This document shows, in pieces, positions 12,664 to 25,124 of a stretch of 64,000 nt of DNA; position 1 is the first letter of the stretch, and each line of letters starts with the position of its first letter. Source of the DNA: Botrytis cinerea B05.10 (taxonomy: Eukaryota > Ascomycota > Leotiomycetes > Helotiales > Sclerotiniaceae); NCBI RefSeq assembly GCF_000143535.2, contig NC_037315.1, positions 1,488,001 through 1,552,000 on the forward strand, read 5' to 3'. The position numbers and the translations under genes are program-made. A model generated the notes under the pieces. It saw only the letters and a program-made list of their open reading frames with translations. It was not told where the DNA came from and searched no databases.

Positions 12664-13700
12664 ATGCCGTGTGGACTTGGAGGTTCAAAAACCACCCAAA
12701 GGAAATTGGTCCTATTGTATGTTATATGTGACTTTTCCTTATCTGCATGGAGGATCTCTGCCATGGAACTATATACCCGTCATTCTATCATATGGATCAA
12801 ATTATGCGACGAAAGTGCAGTCGGGGTCGAGTCGCATTGGAGGCGCAGTGGGGGAAATGATGTATTCGTTTTGATGCTGCGATTACGACGTCAATTGATC
12901 TATCATCGAAGATGGGATTCCCAAAGGAATGAAACGATTGCTAACAATTATTTTTTATTGCAGAGGGGATGGTGCGTGTGGAAAAACGAGTTTACTGAAC
13001 GTTTTTACGAGAGGGTAGGTTTGGACTTCTTATGACGTTGTGTTGGAATTGTCACCGCAGAGGAAACTGACGTGGGAACTTTAGATATTTCCCAACGGTA
13101 TACGAACCTACAGTTTTCGAAAACTATGTTCATGGTAAGTTTCGCATTTTTCAATTCCCTTCACCATTTTATAACTACGTCATCATTTTCGCGGAATCCC
13201 AACTCACGTTCGTGCGCTATCTAGATATTTTCGTCGACGGTACACATATCGAACTTTCCCTGTGGGATACAGCCGGCCAAGAAGAGTTCGATCGATTGCG
13301 ATCGCTTTCCTACGATGATACGCACGCGATAATGCTGTGCTTCTCGGTCGACTCGAAAGATTCCCTCGAAAACGTCGAGTCCAAATGGGTAGGCGAAATC
13401 GCCGAGAATTGTCAAGGCGTCAAACTCGTTCTAGTCGCATTGAAATGTGATTTGAGGGAACAAGGTGCAGATGATGAACCGGCAGAGGGAACAGAAGGTG
13501 CAGAGCCAAGAGAAAAGAAACCAATGATTGACTACAATCAAGGCTTGGAGGTGGCGAGGAGAATCAATGCGCTTAGATATTTGGAATGTTCGGCGATGAG
13601 GAATAGAGGAGTGAATGAGGCGTTTACAGAGGCGGCTCGGGTCGCATTGAGTGTCAATCCAAATGGGGGTGATGGAGATGGAAAATGTGATGTCATGTAG
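12664..13700 (+). CDS. rho3: Rho3-type small GTPase
   Basis: Rho-family switch protein that in fungi controls polarised growth, exocytosis and actin at the hyphal tip. Four exons (12664-12716, 12964-13014, 13085-13134, 13225-13700) give 209 residues, normal for Rho3. The P-loop reads GDGACGKT, switch I leads into FENYVHDIFVD, and G3 is WDTAGQEEFD. G4 is the divergent LKCDLR typical of this subfamily, and G5 is ECSAM. The C-terminus CDVM is a CAAX prenylation box, so membrane anchoring is expected. The short N-terminal extension before KLVLL and the near-identical core fit Rho3 rather than RhoA, Cdc42 or Rac. Intron 1 (247 bp) is much longer than other introns here; introns 2 and 3 are 70 and 90 bp. 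Confidence 0.95.
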
Positions 13701-14061
13701 GGGATGTATAAAGTTTGAGGTAATCTCGCTTTTGGAAAGGGGATACGACTTACTCTTCATTTCTTGATCTGGGTTTTGGGAAGGCAGGCTGGCGTTGGAG
13801 GTTCACGTGTGCTTAGGTGGTACATATAATTTTACTGGAGGTAGAAGGAAACTCTCAAGTGTTCTTCTGAAGGGTTCCTTCGAATCCAACTTCGGGATAG
13901 GTTTACAGCGGCAATATGCAGTGGGTGCATAGCCTACACCTACCTTTACTTTCTTCCCATGACAATTCTTGGGGATAAAATGGAAGGGGGTTCTTCAATT
14001 CATGAACATATTAACTTCAATTTCGACTTCTTGGTTTCTTCTTCATCTTTTTCTTCGTCTT

Positions 14062-14111
14062 TTTCTTCTTCTTCTTCTTCTTCTTCTTCTTCTTCTTCTT
14101 CTTCTTCTTCT
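14062..14111. repeat. (TTC)n trinucleotide repeat
   Basis: About 16 near-perfect copies of TTC. It is non-coding, 3' of Rho3. Confidence 0.9.
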
Positions 14112-14829
14112 TTCTTTCTTTTCTTAGATCGAAAATCCATGGCGCTGGAGTAGAGAAAAGTGCTCTTATGATGAGGGGATGGGGGAACATATAGATAGGG
14201 ATTAGTGTGGAGGATTGAAGAAGTTTTTGGGATGTAGATTATTGGGGGGAATTTAGAGGGCTAAAGGGAGGGGTGAATGATGGATCGATGAGTGGATGGA
14301 TAGTATAAGTCAGGATAGCATAGGATATGATAGGATATCATTTACTAAAAGAGTTATAGTAGGAGAAGGAGGAAAAGTTGATGGATATATCGATATGTAA
14401 ATAGCGAATATGGGATTGATGTTTTGTGTATATGTATTTATGTATTTTTTTTTATGTTTTTATATTTATGAATAGAAAAAGATGAAGTGAATTTATGAAA
14501 GTTTTTGGAGGGGGAGAGGAGGGGGGTGAAAGGGGTTGAATTTGATTTTGGTTTTGGAAGATGTGTAGATGTGTAGAAGTTTAGAAGTTTAGATGAGATG
14601 AGATAAGGTGATTGTTTGGGAATTGAGAATTAAGAATTGAAAATTAAGAAATCGAAAGAATTAAATATATATATATATATCTCTCTAACTTATTCTTGTC
14701 TATAAAATAAAGATAGAAATAGAAGAATGAGAGAATGAGAGTATGAGAGAATGAGAGAATGAAAGAAGAAGTATTAAATATATAATATATATCTATCATC
14801 TATTATCTATTTCGATATTAAGAATCTTG

Positions 14830-14869
14830 GATAGGTAGATAGGTAGGTAGGTAGGTAGGTAGGTAGATA
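14830..14869. repeat. (TAGG)n / TAGA microsatellite
   Basis: Tandem TAGG units flanked by TAGA units, between the 3' ends of the Rho3 and aquaglyceroporin genes. Confidence 0.85.
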
Positions 14870-15329
14870 GATGAATATAAAAATGAGATAGGTAGATAGA
14901 TGAAGATAGGTAATAATAAGTAAATAGATATATGAAGGAGATGAGCGAACAAGTAAATGAGTAATAAGTAAATTGAATGTGTAGAGGTATGTGAAGTGGG
15001 TGAGGGGTATATTCTTATTTATAAGTATTATATTAATTAGAAAGATAGATAGAGAAGAACAGTCGATGTAATGATATGAAATTTTTTATTATATGCGGAA
15101 TGAATGAATGGATGGATGAATGTATAGATGAATGAATAAAGTATCTAGTCAGGATGATATATGATATATATATTATAAAATCGATTAAACCCATCATCAA
15201 AAAATAAGAAAAACTCAACGCTATATATTACATGAAAGACAATCAATCTCTTAACACCATTGCTTTTCCATCAACGCCTAATCTTCGTAACGTAAATTGT
15301 ATCCCAAGTAGAAAAAGCAAAAAAAAAAA

Positions 15330-17244
15330 TCATCCCTCTTTCCCAAACTCCCCTTTTAAACCCATTTCTACATCTCTCTTAAAAATCCACCATCCCTTCT
15401 CTGCTTTTCCCTTTGCATTCTTCGCAATTTGCTTCCTCCTTTTCCTCGGATAATTAACCGGACTCTCGCCTCCTACAAAAATAGCCACATCGTAAAACAG
15501 GCCTCCGATTAACGCACCCGTAATTGTCGCGCCCCAAGCCCCATAAATCCACCATGCATTCGAGACAGTGAAGACTTCGCTGCCGTAACCTACAGCTGCG
15601 GTGGCGAGACGTGGACCGAAATCTCGCGCTGGATTCAGACAGGCGCCAGTGGTGTAACCAAAAGCCATGGTGAGAACAGTGACGACGAGACCGACGATGA
15701 GCGCGTGCATACCTGCTCCTGGGGGTGCGTTGGAGTCGTCTCCGAGAGCGAGGATGGTGCAGGCGAGGATGGCGGTGGCGACGAATTCGTTGAAGAAACT
15801 CGCAGAGGGGCTAGCGAAAGATTGGGGTTGTGTGTAGAAAGATGTGCCTGTGCCTCCGGATAGTAGGTTGACTACTTGGCCATTGCCGAGAATACCACCA
15901 GTAGCATTATATGAGGCAATTGCATCTTTGTAGATACCGTATGCAATGAGTCCGGCGAGAAAACCGCCGAGGACTTGCGCGAGGATATAGATAAATGCTT
16001 TCCGTATAGGGAAGCCTCTAGATATACACAACATGAGGGATACAGCAGGATTAAGATGAGCACCGGAAATTCCACCTGCGATGTAGATACCTATTGTGAT
16101 ACCTAAACCCCAAGCCCAATTTGTGGATTGATAATTGCCTGAAGTGTCTGCCGAGGTTTGAACAGCTAGATTAGTGGCTATACCAATGAGGACTGCTATC
16201 ATTGTCTGTGGCTTTGTTAGATGTGTGAAATAAATTATTTGCGAGATAACCACTGATAGATAAATGACTTACTGCTAAGCACTCGGCTAATGGCTCACGA
16301 AATCTGTCACGAATTGCTGCCAAAGCATTGTGGTTGTCTTTTTCCTCTCGGATATACTGCTCCGCTTCTTCACTAGTCAGAGACCATTCGTCGTCTTCTA
16401 CCTTATCTCCCCTCTCCAAATCAAGCTCATCATCATTCTCGTCGTTTGCAAAATCCGCACTTTGTGTCGTAGAATGAGGAGTTAGCGTTGAGCCTGAGGG
16501 ATGTTCCTCAACATCAGAAAGTCGATTCGTATTTTGCCGGCCTAGGTCCCCTTCTCCATCATCCTGAGGAGATCTCCAATCATCCATAGGGTTGTCTCTC
16601 TCGGCTAGCGGAGTGCCATTGTGATCTAGTATGAAATTCTCAGAATCCTGCCTATGAGATCTATAGCTTTGTCTTCTCCCTCGCTCTTGTTGCTGATGTC
16701 CATAACCTCGGTCCTCTTCATTCCTGCCAAGTCGATTCGGTTTCTTTTTTGGCTGTCCTTTCTTTTGATCGTCAATCATACCAAGTTGTGGTATAACCTC
16801 AGAGCTTCCTGGTTCTGCATTCTCTGCATCCTTGTCCTCGACCACGCCCTGTTTCCCTCGCCTCATTCCCGGCCTAACCACTCGCGGGAGAGGCTTCGCC
16901 AATCCCCATACCGGCTGATCCTTTGGCTTTTGATAATTTGGATTGAGATCGTAATATTCTCTATCGACATAATGAGGTTCGCGCTGAACTCCTCCATTAT
17001 TACCAGCTAAAGAGTATTGCGGTCGATCTTCGAGTGGTGTATTATTTGTTTGCTGACGTGCTCCATGGGGCCGTGAACTTGGAATACGTGATCTTTTAGA
17101 GGTATGAACTTGTCCATTTGGACGAACGTTCCTCGAGGATCTTGTGGTTCTCGTAGTTCTTTGTGTGTTCACGCTGCCGTCTCTGGCCGAGGGCGCTGGA
17201 GTATCATGGCCAGTTTCTCGCCCCTCAACATGGTGATCTGCCAT
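15330..17244 (-). CDS. Aquaglyceroporin with long cytosolic N-terminus (Fps1/Yfl054c type)
   Basis: Predicted MIP-family channel for glycerol, water or related solutes at a cell membrane. Two exons (17244-16273 and 16205-15330; 67-bp intron with CTAAC branch site and CAG acceptor) give 615 residues. Residues 1-310 are hydrophilic, rich in Arg, Gln and Asp. They contain a PVWGLAKPLPRVVRPG segment (about 118-133) like the conserved block I recall in Yfl054c-type proteins. The channel domain begins near residue 312. NPA box 1 is HLNPAV (376-378) and box 2 is NPARDFGP (515-522). The Asp after the second NPAR is typical of glycerol-conducting channels. The C-terminus is basic and cytosolic. Transport specificity and membrane location are inferred. 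Confidence 0.9.
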
Positions 17245-18876
17245 GAGAACGCCGATTATGATTGATATTGCCTTTCTTCACTCACTCACACAATATCAAA
17301 GGGCAACAAGATATAGAAATAGCTTCTTGACGAATGAATGAAATACGCTTACAAGAGTTTTCACACTCACCTTGAATGCTGTAGCCTCATATAGCATGAT
17401 GTGGAAGGCGATTCCTAATTGAAAAGTCGTCATAATTTCGTCGATGGAGGGGAATTTTGTGGGTAGGATCGATATCTGACAATGGCAAAGTAGAAAAATT
17501 AGACGTTGAAGTCATGGTTTGAATCAGCATGTGGATCATTCGGAGCTATTGGTCCTTAGTGGGAAAGAAGTTTTGTGGTCCTGCCGGCTTGTAGTATTGT
17601 ATCGGTATTTGCAGTAGTTCCTGCCAGTTTCTTTTTAAAGATTCCGGAATTGACTTCCATTCGTATGGCATAAGGCGAGATCGACAAGTTGGAGATTCGA
17701 GAAAGAAATCCAGTAAGGATGAGGGGGCCAATCCTGAGAAGCTTGTTTTGGCTTTTGGGCTTCAATCTGCATGGTTCAATTCCTCGCAAGAATTTACTAC
17801 ACGTGACTTCGGTCCGATTCAATCAACTTAACCGACATTTCTCTTCATAGGTCGAGTGAGTCGAGTCCACATGTTGGCTGTGATTCGTGAAGTAGGAGTA
17901 GAATCTCCTTGGTCTCTTCATTTTCTATTGCAAGACCATACAGTGGACGCAAACAGGTATCTTGATTCTCCATCTCTTCTCATAACGAAACCATTACTCA
18001 TCAAATGTCCCATGCGTTCTTATGCAAGAGTCCATGACATACAAAGATAGCCTATTTCTTCTTTGGTCATGATCGACCTTTTAACTAAGACACTTTCGTT
18101 CGCGTCTTCTGTTTTGCACCTCTTTTGAAGAATTTCTCTCGCCTTGCGGAGTGTTATCTCCACAAGCCTTATTAAATGGCACTCAGAGTGGACTCCAGGT
18201 GCTGTTGTGATATACCCGTTCAAGTATTCGATCCGGCTTTGAACTCCTGCGTTCGTTCGAATAGGACGCATTCCCGCGATGAGTACTTGTTTCATTACGT
18301 CGAGCATGAAATTACTATATTACCTGGCGTTATGATGTATTTTGGTAGCTACCTTTCATCTACTTGAGCGCACCAGATCTTGAACTGCTGTGTCATTCAT
18401 ATTGGCGAGTGTAGTTGTTTGACTCTCCACAAATTTGACAAGTTCAGTGGACTTGGAATTGAATAGGCAGGTCAATCTTAAACTTATACATCTATCGGAA
18501 TGGCAAGAAGTACCGACTCTGTGGGGGGTTGCATCTTGTCTGTAACAACAGTGCTTTCTTGATCAAGATACCGAAGGAGTGAATATCAAGAAATTCTTAA
18601 ACAATGCAAGGTCATCGCAAAAGGTCGAGGTAAACTTGTAACTCACAAACCACGACTTCCAAGTTCTTTGTGTAGCAAGCATCAAACGAGAATTCAAGGA
18701 ATTCATTGCAGACACACACGTTCTCCCAGATTTGTGTGGGATCGACTATCAGAATGCGCATAGATAGGTCCAAGTAATCCCACCGCCATAAAAGATTATA
18801 GCCAAATATTAAACACCTCGGCCGACGGCCAGTCCCTTCCTTACCCACAGTTTATCTCTCCCAAAATAAACATCTT
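17245..18876. other. Intergenic, with unresolved minus-strand coding-like fragments
   Basis: No complete gene can be assembled. Minus-strand reading frames at about 18848-18612 (containing RILIVDPTQIWENV) and 18307-18020 (containing MKQVLIAGMRPIRTN) look more protein-like than random, but I could not join them with convincing splice sites. I do not recognise a family. They may be remnants of a gene. A donor-like AAG|GTGAGT at about 17373 on the minus strand could belong to a 5' UTR intron of the aquaglyceroporin. Confidence 0.35.
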
Positions 18877-21800
18877 TTACGTCATCATCGGAAACCCTTG
18901 AAAGCTCGACACTGAATTGTTCCAATTCTCAGGGTTTGTGATCCACCCGATGATCTCAAGCAATTTGCTCACATAGTCGTTGATTTCCTTGATATCTAAT
19001 TGTGTATCGTCCCAGGATACCACACAGCAGAAGCGTTCCGTATTCGACATACCACAGTTCCAGAAGAATCCACTATAGATTATGGGTTAGTCACCTTTTT
19101 GAAAAATTTGAACATCAAGATCTCTCACCAGTCAGGCCAGTCCATTCTTCCCAAAGGTTTCAGAGTCGAATAATCGCTAACATCAGCATCGAGATACCTC
19201 AAGCTTAAATCCCAATTGAATACTTGTCGCATCGCAGCCTCTTTCGCAATGGGCCCCTCGTCTTCGCCTAGCTCACTCAGAATCTTGAACCATGGTGCAT
19301 GAGTGTGCGAACTCAATGCTTTCTCGTCTTCGCTTATTCTTGTTAAAAGTTCACCGCACGTTTCTTTTGGCATGACCTGTATCATATTCATATTCCAAGT
19401 CAAAGTGGGGCCATCAATACTCATGGCAGGAGGTAAGCGATCTGCAATCCACTCTGGAAGGAATGGCCAATTACGACCTGCGTCGAAGTTCTTAAAAATC
19501 GCATATGGTTTTCCTGTTTGTATGACGTTAAAAATGCAGATGGCAGTTTTAACAATCACTGGCGCTTGGATAGAGTGTTGCATCCGAAGCCGCTCAATGT
19601 CAGGGAAATTCTGCATTCGCGCAATTCTCGGTCTTGGCTGTGAATTAATATTAAGCTTCCTTCTTTTGGTGTTGCGGCTGATGAAATTCTTCGACCTTTT
19701 GTCATTCCCAACCATCCAACCAGCAGCTCTTTTTGGTGGCCATAGAGCCTCAGTAAATTTCGAAATACCTCGAAGTCTCCTAACATGAAAGTTGACATCT
19801 GAAAGGGCGAGTGAGCTATTTCGGTATTGTTGATACATATCAGCAAAAAGTCTAAAGGCTGTGCCAGGTGTAGCTATTGCCTTTGGATTTTGTATCAACA
19901 TATCAAGATCGCTATACCATCCATATGCGAACAATGCATCAAAGACGGAATGATTCAAAGTCAAGATCAATGCCGATGTATCTTTGCCCTCAATGTCTGC
20001 AATTACAGCTTGGAACATTCGATCTTCATAGTCTTGGTCGGAATCATCAATGAGAAATTCCTGGATTTCTGCCTCGTGAGAGAGAGTTTTTTGCAAGATC
20101 AACATGTCGTACACAGCTTGGGATGGACGGAGGACCGCATGAACAGCTGCCGTACCTGAAACTTCGACCAAAATAGTGCGCAAAACCGGTCTGGTCATCA
20201 GAGATTTCTCCAATGCTGCACGAACCTGGCTGGAATTGCGTTCCTTGATTTCGAAAGCTATTCTGTGGCGATATGATTGTGGTCTTTGTCCTTTCGCAAA
20301 CTCCTGGAACGTGTCTTTGATTGCCAAAACATCTTCTACGTCACTCTCCCATGTTAAACCGAACTTTTGCAAAGCTTCGTTAGCCGCCTCGGCCAGAGTA
20401 TGATGATGTTGGCGCATAGTCTCCCCATTCACCGAATTTGGTACTTCCCTAAAGGAATGATTAGATGCATTCGGACTGCTTTGGCTCTCATTAAGAGTTG
20501 TGTCATCTGAAGGGGAAGCAGGCGAGTCTCCATGATAGCTCCGCTCAAAAAGATGCTCTGCTTGCTGTTTGATAGTATTGTTCTTCTCTAAATCTGGCAA
20601 GTATAATCTTTGACCAAGTCTGGTCCACAAGATCTTACAAAACCTCAATTTTGTAATGCTATCGGCAAAGTTTGATACATCATCTTCGACTGGAATGTCA
20701 CTTGGTGCCGCATTCATAAGCTCTGCCCAGATCTCTCGCAATTGAACAATTAATTTCTCGCTGGGGCTTGTCCTCTTCACTTCTGATATTGTGGCGAAAT
20801 GCTTGTTCACGATGGCTTTCAATTCTACCTTCCGAATCTTTCCCGTCGCAGTCATTGGAAAGGCTTTCAGATGCAAGTCGTCTAATGTAGTAATAGAATA
20901 GAGTGCATATTTCGGACCCAAATTTTGTATTATGAGTTTGGTCATTTGTGCCTTGGTGACTTCTCTCGGAAAAGACTGTAAGACTGCGACGGGAACCTCA
21001 CCGGCTATGGAATCCTCGATGCCAATCACTTGAGCCTGTAATTTTCAAGGTCAGTTTAAAAATGTGTTTCAAGAGTTGGTACTCACAGTTATGTCAAGGT
21101 CCTGAAGGCAATATTCTATTTTCGACGGAACCAAGTTTTCGCCCCCACGAATGATGATGTCTTTATAGCGTCCACTGATGTAGAGGATATCATCTCTGTC
21201 TATCATAGCTTGATCGCCGGTAATGAACCACTTCCCAACACCATCTGTATAAAACGATTCAGAATCTATACCATTCAAATATCCATCGATGACTGAACTC
21301 CCGCCAATGTGAAGTTCTCCAGTTTCGCCTTTGTTTAAAGGTACATGAGATTTCGGAGAACATATTTTTAATCTCGCCCCTGGCAAAACTTTTCCCACTC
21401 CAATATGATAGCCATTCTTAAGCATTGTATCATCACGCCTCCAACTTACCATAGGAGAGCCCTCTGTCATACCAAAGCCTTGAATGACTGCCTCGCTACC
21501 AAGATGCTCCTTGCAGAATCTAACATCTTCATCTTTTATCAATGTTCCTCCCATGGTTACGTATGATAGAGACAGTGAGTTCTTTCCAGGAAATTCTGGA
21601 TGTGCAACAAGTGCTTTCGCTAATAGAGGAACGGCTCCAATATGTGTAATATTCTCTTGTCGAAGCGCTCGTAAGGAGGCAGTTACGTCGAACTTTTCTG
21701 TAGCAAATACCACAGAGCTCCCGTCTCTCCAACCTCGGATAGCTTGGCCCATTGCGAAGATATGCCACACGGGCGTGTGAAGTAACCATCTGTTCTGATG

Positions 21801-22625
21801 GCCGTTTTTTCGGGCAACAGGATCATAGTCATGTGTTGCGGACCAGATGTTTGATGCAGTGTGAGGGCATCCTTTTGGGAGTGAAGTTGTTCCACTTGTG
21901 AAGAGGATCATTGCAAGTTCCTGACCCGGCTCTGCACTCTCATTATTCAAAGGGGCAAAAGTATTGTTTTCCATCGGCAAGTTGCCCATTATTCCAGGTA
22001 GTGAATGCCAATTCCTCCTCCCTTCAGAAATTTTCGAAACTGATATCCGAACTTTGACATTATCAAAACTCTCAAGAATCGGGGATATATCTGGATCTAA
22101 AGTAACTAAGACTTGAGGTGGAGCTAGGCTCAGATAATGTGCAATGTCGTTATCCGAACTTTTTGGGTTCAAAGGTACAAATGGCATTTGGAGCCTCGCG
22201 GCAACCCACAGAAACAACACCCATTCAGCGGAATTCCAAACTAAAACTACAAGGTTGTCACCCTTGGTACAGCCATGTTGTTGCAACCAAGTTGCCAATG
22301 ACTCGGCCTTCCCGCGAAGCTGGGAAAAAGTCCATCTCAGTGGTGCTGAGCATGGTTCAGGTGTGACCACTTCGACCTCGTTTTCATTTTCATTGGTAAT
22401 GGGTGGTATATGCATCCCAAAGTCTGCTTTCTCAATTTCGAGTCGTGGGATAAGGTGGTCTAAAGGCTGCCAAAGCGAACAAAGAGCTTCTTCATCCGCA
22501 TGTTTCTCTGCAGCCGCAGCAAACATGTCCCATAAGCTTTGATTTAAGTTGGGAATTTCCAGACCCAGGCACTCGGCCTTGAGTTTTCCGACTGGAAACT
22601 CGTCCAGAATTGTCGAAGTATCCAT
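18877..22625 (-). CDS. NRPS-like A-T-C enzyme (adenylation, carrier, condensation-like)
   Basis: Three exons (22625-21087, 21035-19129, 19072-18877; introns 51 and 56 bp) give 1213 residues. The adenylation/acyl-CoA-ligase domain spans about 30-590. It has FTSGTTSLPKG (242-252), GFGMTEGSP (383-391), a GRYKDIIIRGGEN hinge (about 487-500) and the catalytic lysine in ATGKIRK (K579). A carrier domain follows, with FADSITKLRF placing the phosphopantetheine serine at S639. A condensation-like domain covers about 760-1190; its HHxxxDG motif reads NHSVFDA (874-880), keeping the catalytic His875 and Asp879 but not the first His or the Gly. The enzyme probably activates a carboxylic or amino acid and transfers it to a nucleophile; the substrate is unknown. 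The divergent P450 at 25125 is a possible tailoring partner. There is no reductase or thioesterase domain. Confidence 0.88.
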
Positions 22626-25124
22626 GCTTTAGCAGATGCAGTAAAGAAGGTGTATCAGAATCTCAGACACTATGAAGTATAGTATTTAAGTATTGTCTAT
22701 AACTTTATAGAAAATGTAGAAGTTTTCAAGGATTCCGCTACACCGGAAAAAAATCAACTGTCACAAGAAAACAGCCCCGCCATGGGTTCCAAACCGTTGG
22801 AAAATTAGTCAACGTGGATCCAAACAATTTAGGTTTATGCATCAAACACAACAAAACAGCCTCGCGTTGTACATCTATCTTACTACTAAGTATTGACCTT
22901 CCTTGTACATGAGAATGGCAGATGATACGACATCAAACTTACTTTTCTGGCATCATTAAGAGCGGTCCTTCCTGCCTTTCTTGGAATATCTGACCACACA
23001 TCCAACAATGAGTAATATTCAATGGCGCTTATGTTGACGGGCGGCACATGGCTTCGTCGGGCACCTCGCTTAAAATTGCTGACGATGAGCCCCGAGTCTC
23101 CCAAGACAAAATAATATCTGACCATGTACTTGATCCTTCTACGAAATGTTGCTAGATACATTTTAGAAATAAAAACAGCAGCCGGAGGCTTTTTATGGTT
23201 GTCAAGAAAGCCGTCATTTGAGTGCGTAAAGTTGCAATTGGCAATGCAAATACATTTTTTAAAGTGTTGGTTCTTGCTAGTCGTTTAACGTGAAGAAATA
23301 TCTTTATCGTTTGAAGCTTACTCCGAAGAATATCAGCTGACTCATGCGGCCCGGTTCATGAACCTCATATCTTACTTCTGACAGAGTCCCTACTATCTGC
23401 ACCTACATACATTAATATTTACGAATAGTTGAGACTAGTGTCGCAATATGTGTCGCAATATTGACTCTACGGTCAAATCAATAAGCGTTGGTTGATACAA
23501 ATGACGAATTAGCAGAGTTTGGCGTTCAAATCCACCTTGTAATCTTATCTTATCTTGCCTTAGTGATTATAATGTTACACCGAGCTTTTTGATTTATTCC
23601 TTGAATGTTTGAATCTTTGCATGATAATGGTCCGTGAGAGTATGTCAGCATGCCTGAAAGATTGCATGGAAAAAGCGTCTTGGTGTGATCGTATTCGAGA
23701 GCGTACTTGATTATACCAGTGGTGTATATCACTACCCACTTGGAGCACCCCTGGCTCCTGTTACCATCACCATGCTCCCTGTTTCTCTATTCTCAGCTTA
23801 TATCCCCTCATTGTTCCGTATTAGGATCAATGTTGCGATTTTGTTGGAAAACTGATGTCAAAGAACTCACCAGGTGGCATCCAACGTCTTTCATTCCGAC
23901 GCCCCCATTGTTATAACAATATCTTCTGACGTATCCACCCGCACACCTGTCAAAAGTAACAGTTTTCAAATCAAAGGATTGATCCTTATTGCATGGCCAA
24001 GTGTTTGTTTAGTGCCCGTTTTCTGTCATTATCATATGCCATGCGAAGCCATGCCTGCCTTTGAAATCATTATGGAGACTGTTTGGAACAAACAGTTATA
24101 AATTTGAGTTTGTGACATCTCACCACACATCACAAATATCAAATCATGGAAGGCTGACTATACGAAGATTGTACGGAAATGGTATGGCTATACGCATTGA
24201 TAGATATGATTCTATGTGAGAGCGTGGCACGAAAACTAGAGGCCAATTGACAACGATACAAAATTCTGTGAGGAGTTGAAAGGGTTCTGAATGAGGATTC
24301 CTCTATGCTGGTGTGTTGCGCACTTATCATTAAGTGATGTTTGATATCACGTGATATATGAAACCTCACTCTCTGACGTTGTACGATTATGCGGTGTACG
24401 ATTTCAAGACTATATATCCTTGATATGCGATCAATAATAGTACGTTATGATCTATGAAAATTCGCAATGTTCAGTCAAAGAAGGAATTTTCCTAAGGTTC
24501 TGAGATAGTGGATAAGATAGCTGTCAAAGTTGCTAGCTTTACATGGCGTTTTTGACGTATGGGGTTCCTTAGTGATCGCCTGTGTCAAGAGATTCCCTGC
24601 CTTAAGTAGTAACAAAGATCTACTTTAGATCTGTGATATGTAGGCTTATCAATCCAAATCCCTGTTTCAAGTTGGCTATAATTTTTTTGATTTGTGGGAT
24701 TCCTTAATGATCTTCTAAATCAAAAGCTTTCTTACTTAGGGTCAGATTTGACACATGATGACACGTATATTGGAGAGATAAGTCTGCATGATACTTTGCA
24801 TTACTTTTGATGATATGATCTCTACTATTTATAGTATTAGTGATCTGCCTTGCATCTGTTAATGCCCACGCTGGTCAATCCGATACCCAGTTTTAACTTG
24901 GCATAGCCTTACCGAATGTTGGCATTATGAGCCCTACTATTTGTCAATGGTGCGATGATATGTTTATGTCGCATAAAAAGTGACAACATGATTACTTCAT
25001 AAGAGTCGGGATTGATCATAAAGAGCAGTCACTCTCCTCATATCTCTTTCAAATCGCCACCTAGAGTGAAAGGCTTGTACTGTCTACTAGTCATATAAAT
25101 TGACATCACTTCTTGATTGCAAGT
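22626..25124. other. Intergenic region between the divergent NRPS-like and P450 genes
   Basis: 2.5 kb. A minus-strand ORF at 22943-23161 ends at a good donor (GCCAGAAAA|GTAAGT), but I found no convincing next exon and no recognisable domain, so it stays unassigned. 24120-25050 is AT-rich and contains two diverged copies of a segment (about 24525-24608 and 24668-24740) centred on GGGRTTCCTTARTGATC. A TATA-like CATATAAAT sits at about 25091-25099, 26-34 bp before the P450 ATG. Nothing else is supported. Confidence 0.5.

Larger units (their letters stand above)
13701..15329. other. Purine-rich intergenic region between convergent genes
   Basis: No gene is supported. Rho3 (+) and the aquaglyceroporin (-) both end here. 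The + strand is purine-rich from about 14150 to 15050, with a (TTC)n run at 14062-14111, AT dinucleotides near 14665-14680, a TAGG/TAGA run near 14830-14869 and many GATA-like repeats. The serine-rich ORF at 13959-14153 is only the TTC repeat read in frame. Confidence 0.6.

Noticed and set aside
13959..14153. Serine-rich ORF 3' of Rho3
   Set aside because: It exists only because a (TTC)n repeat is open in that frame.
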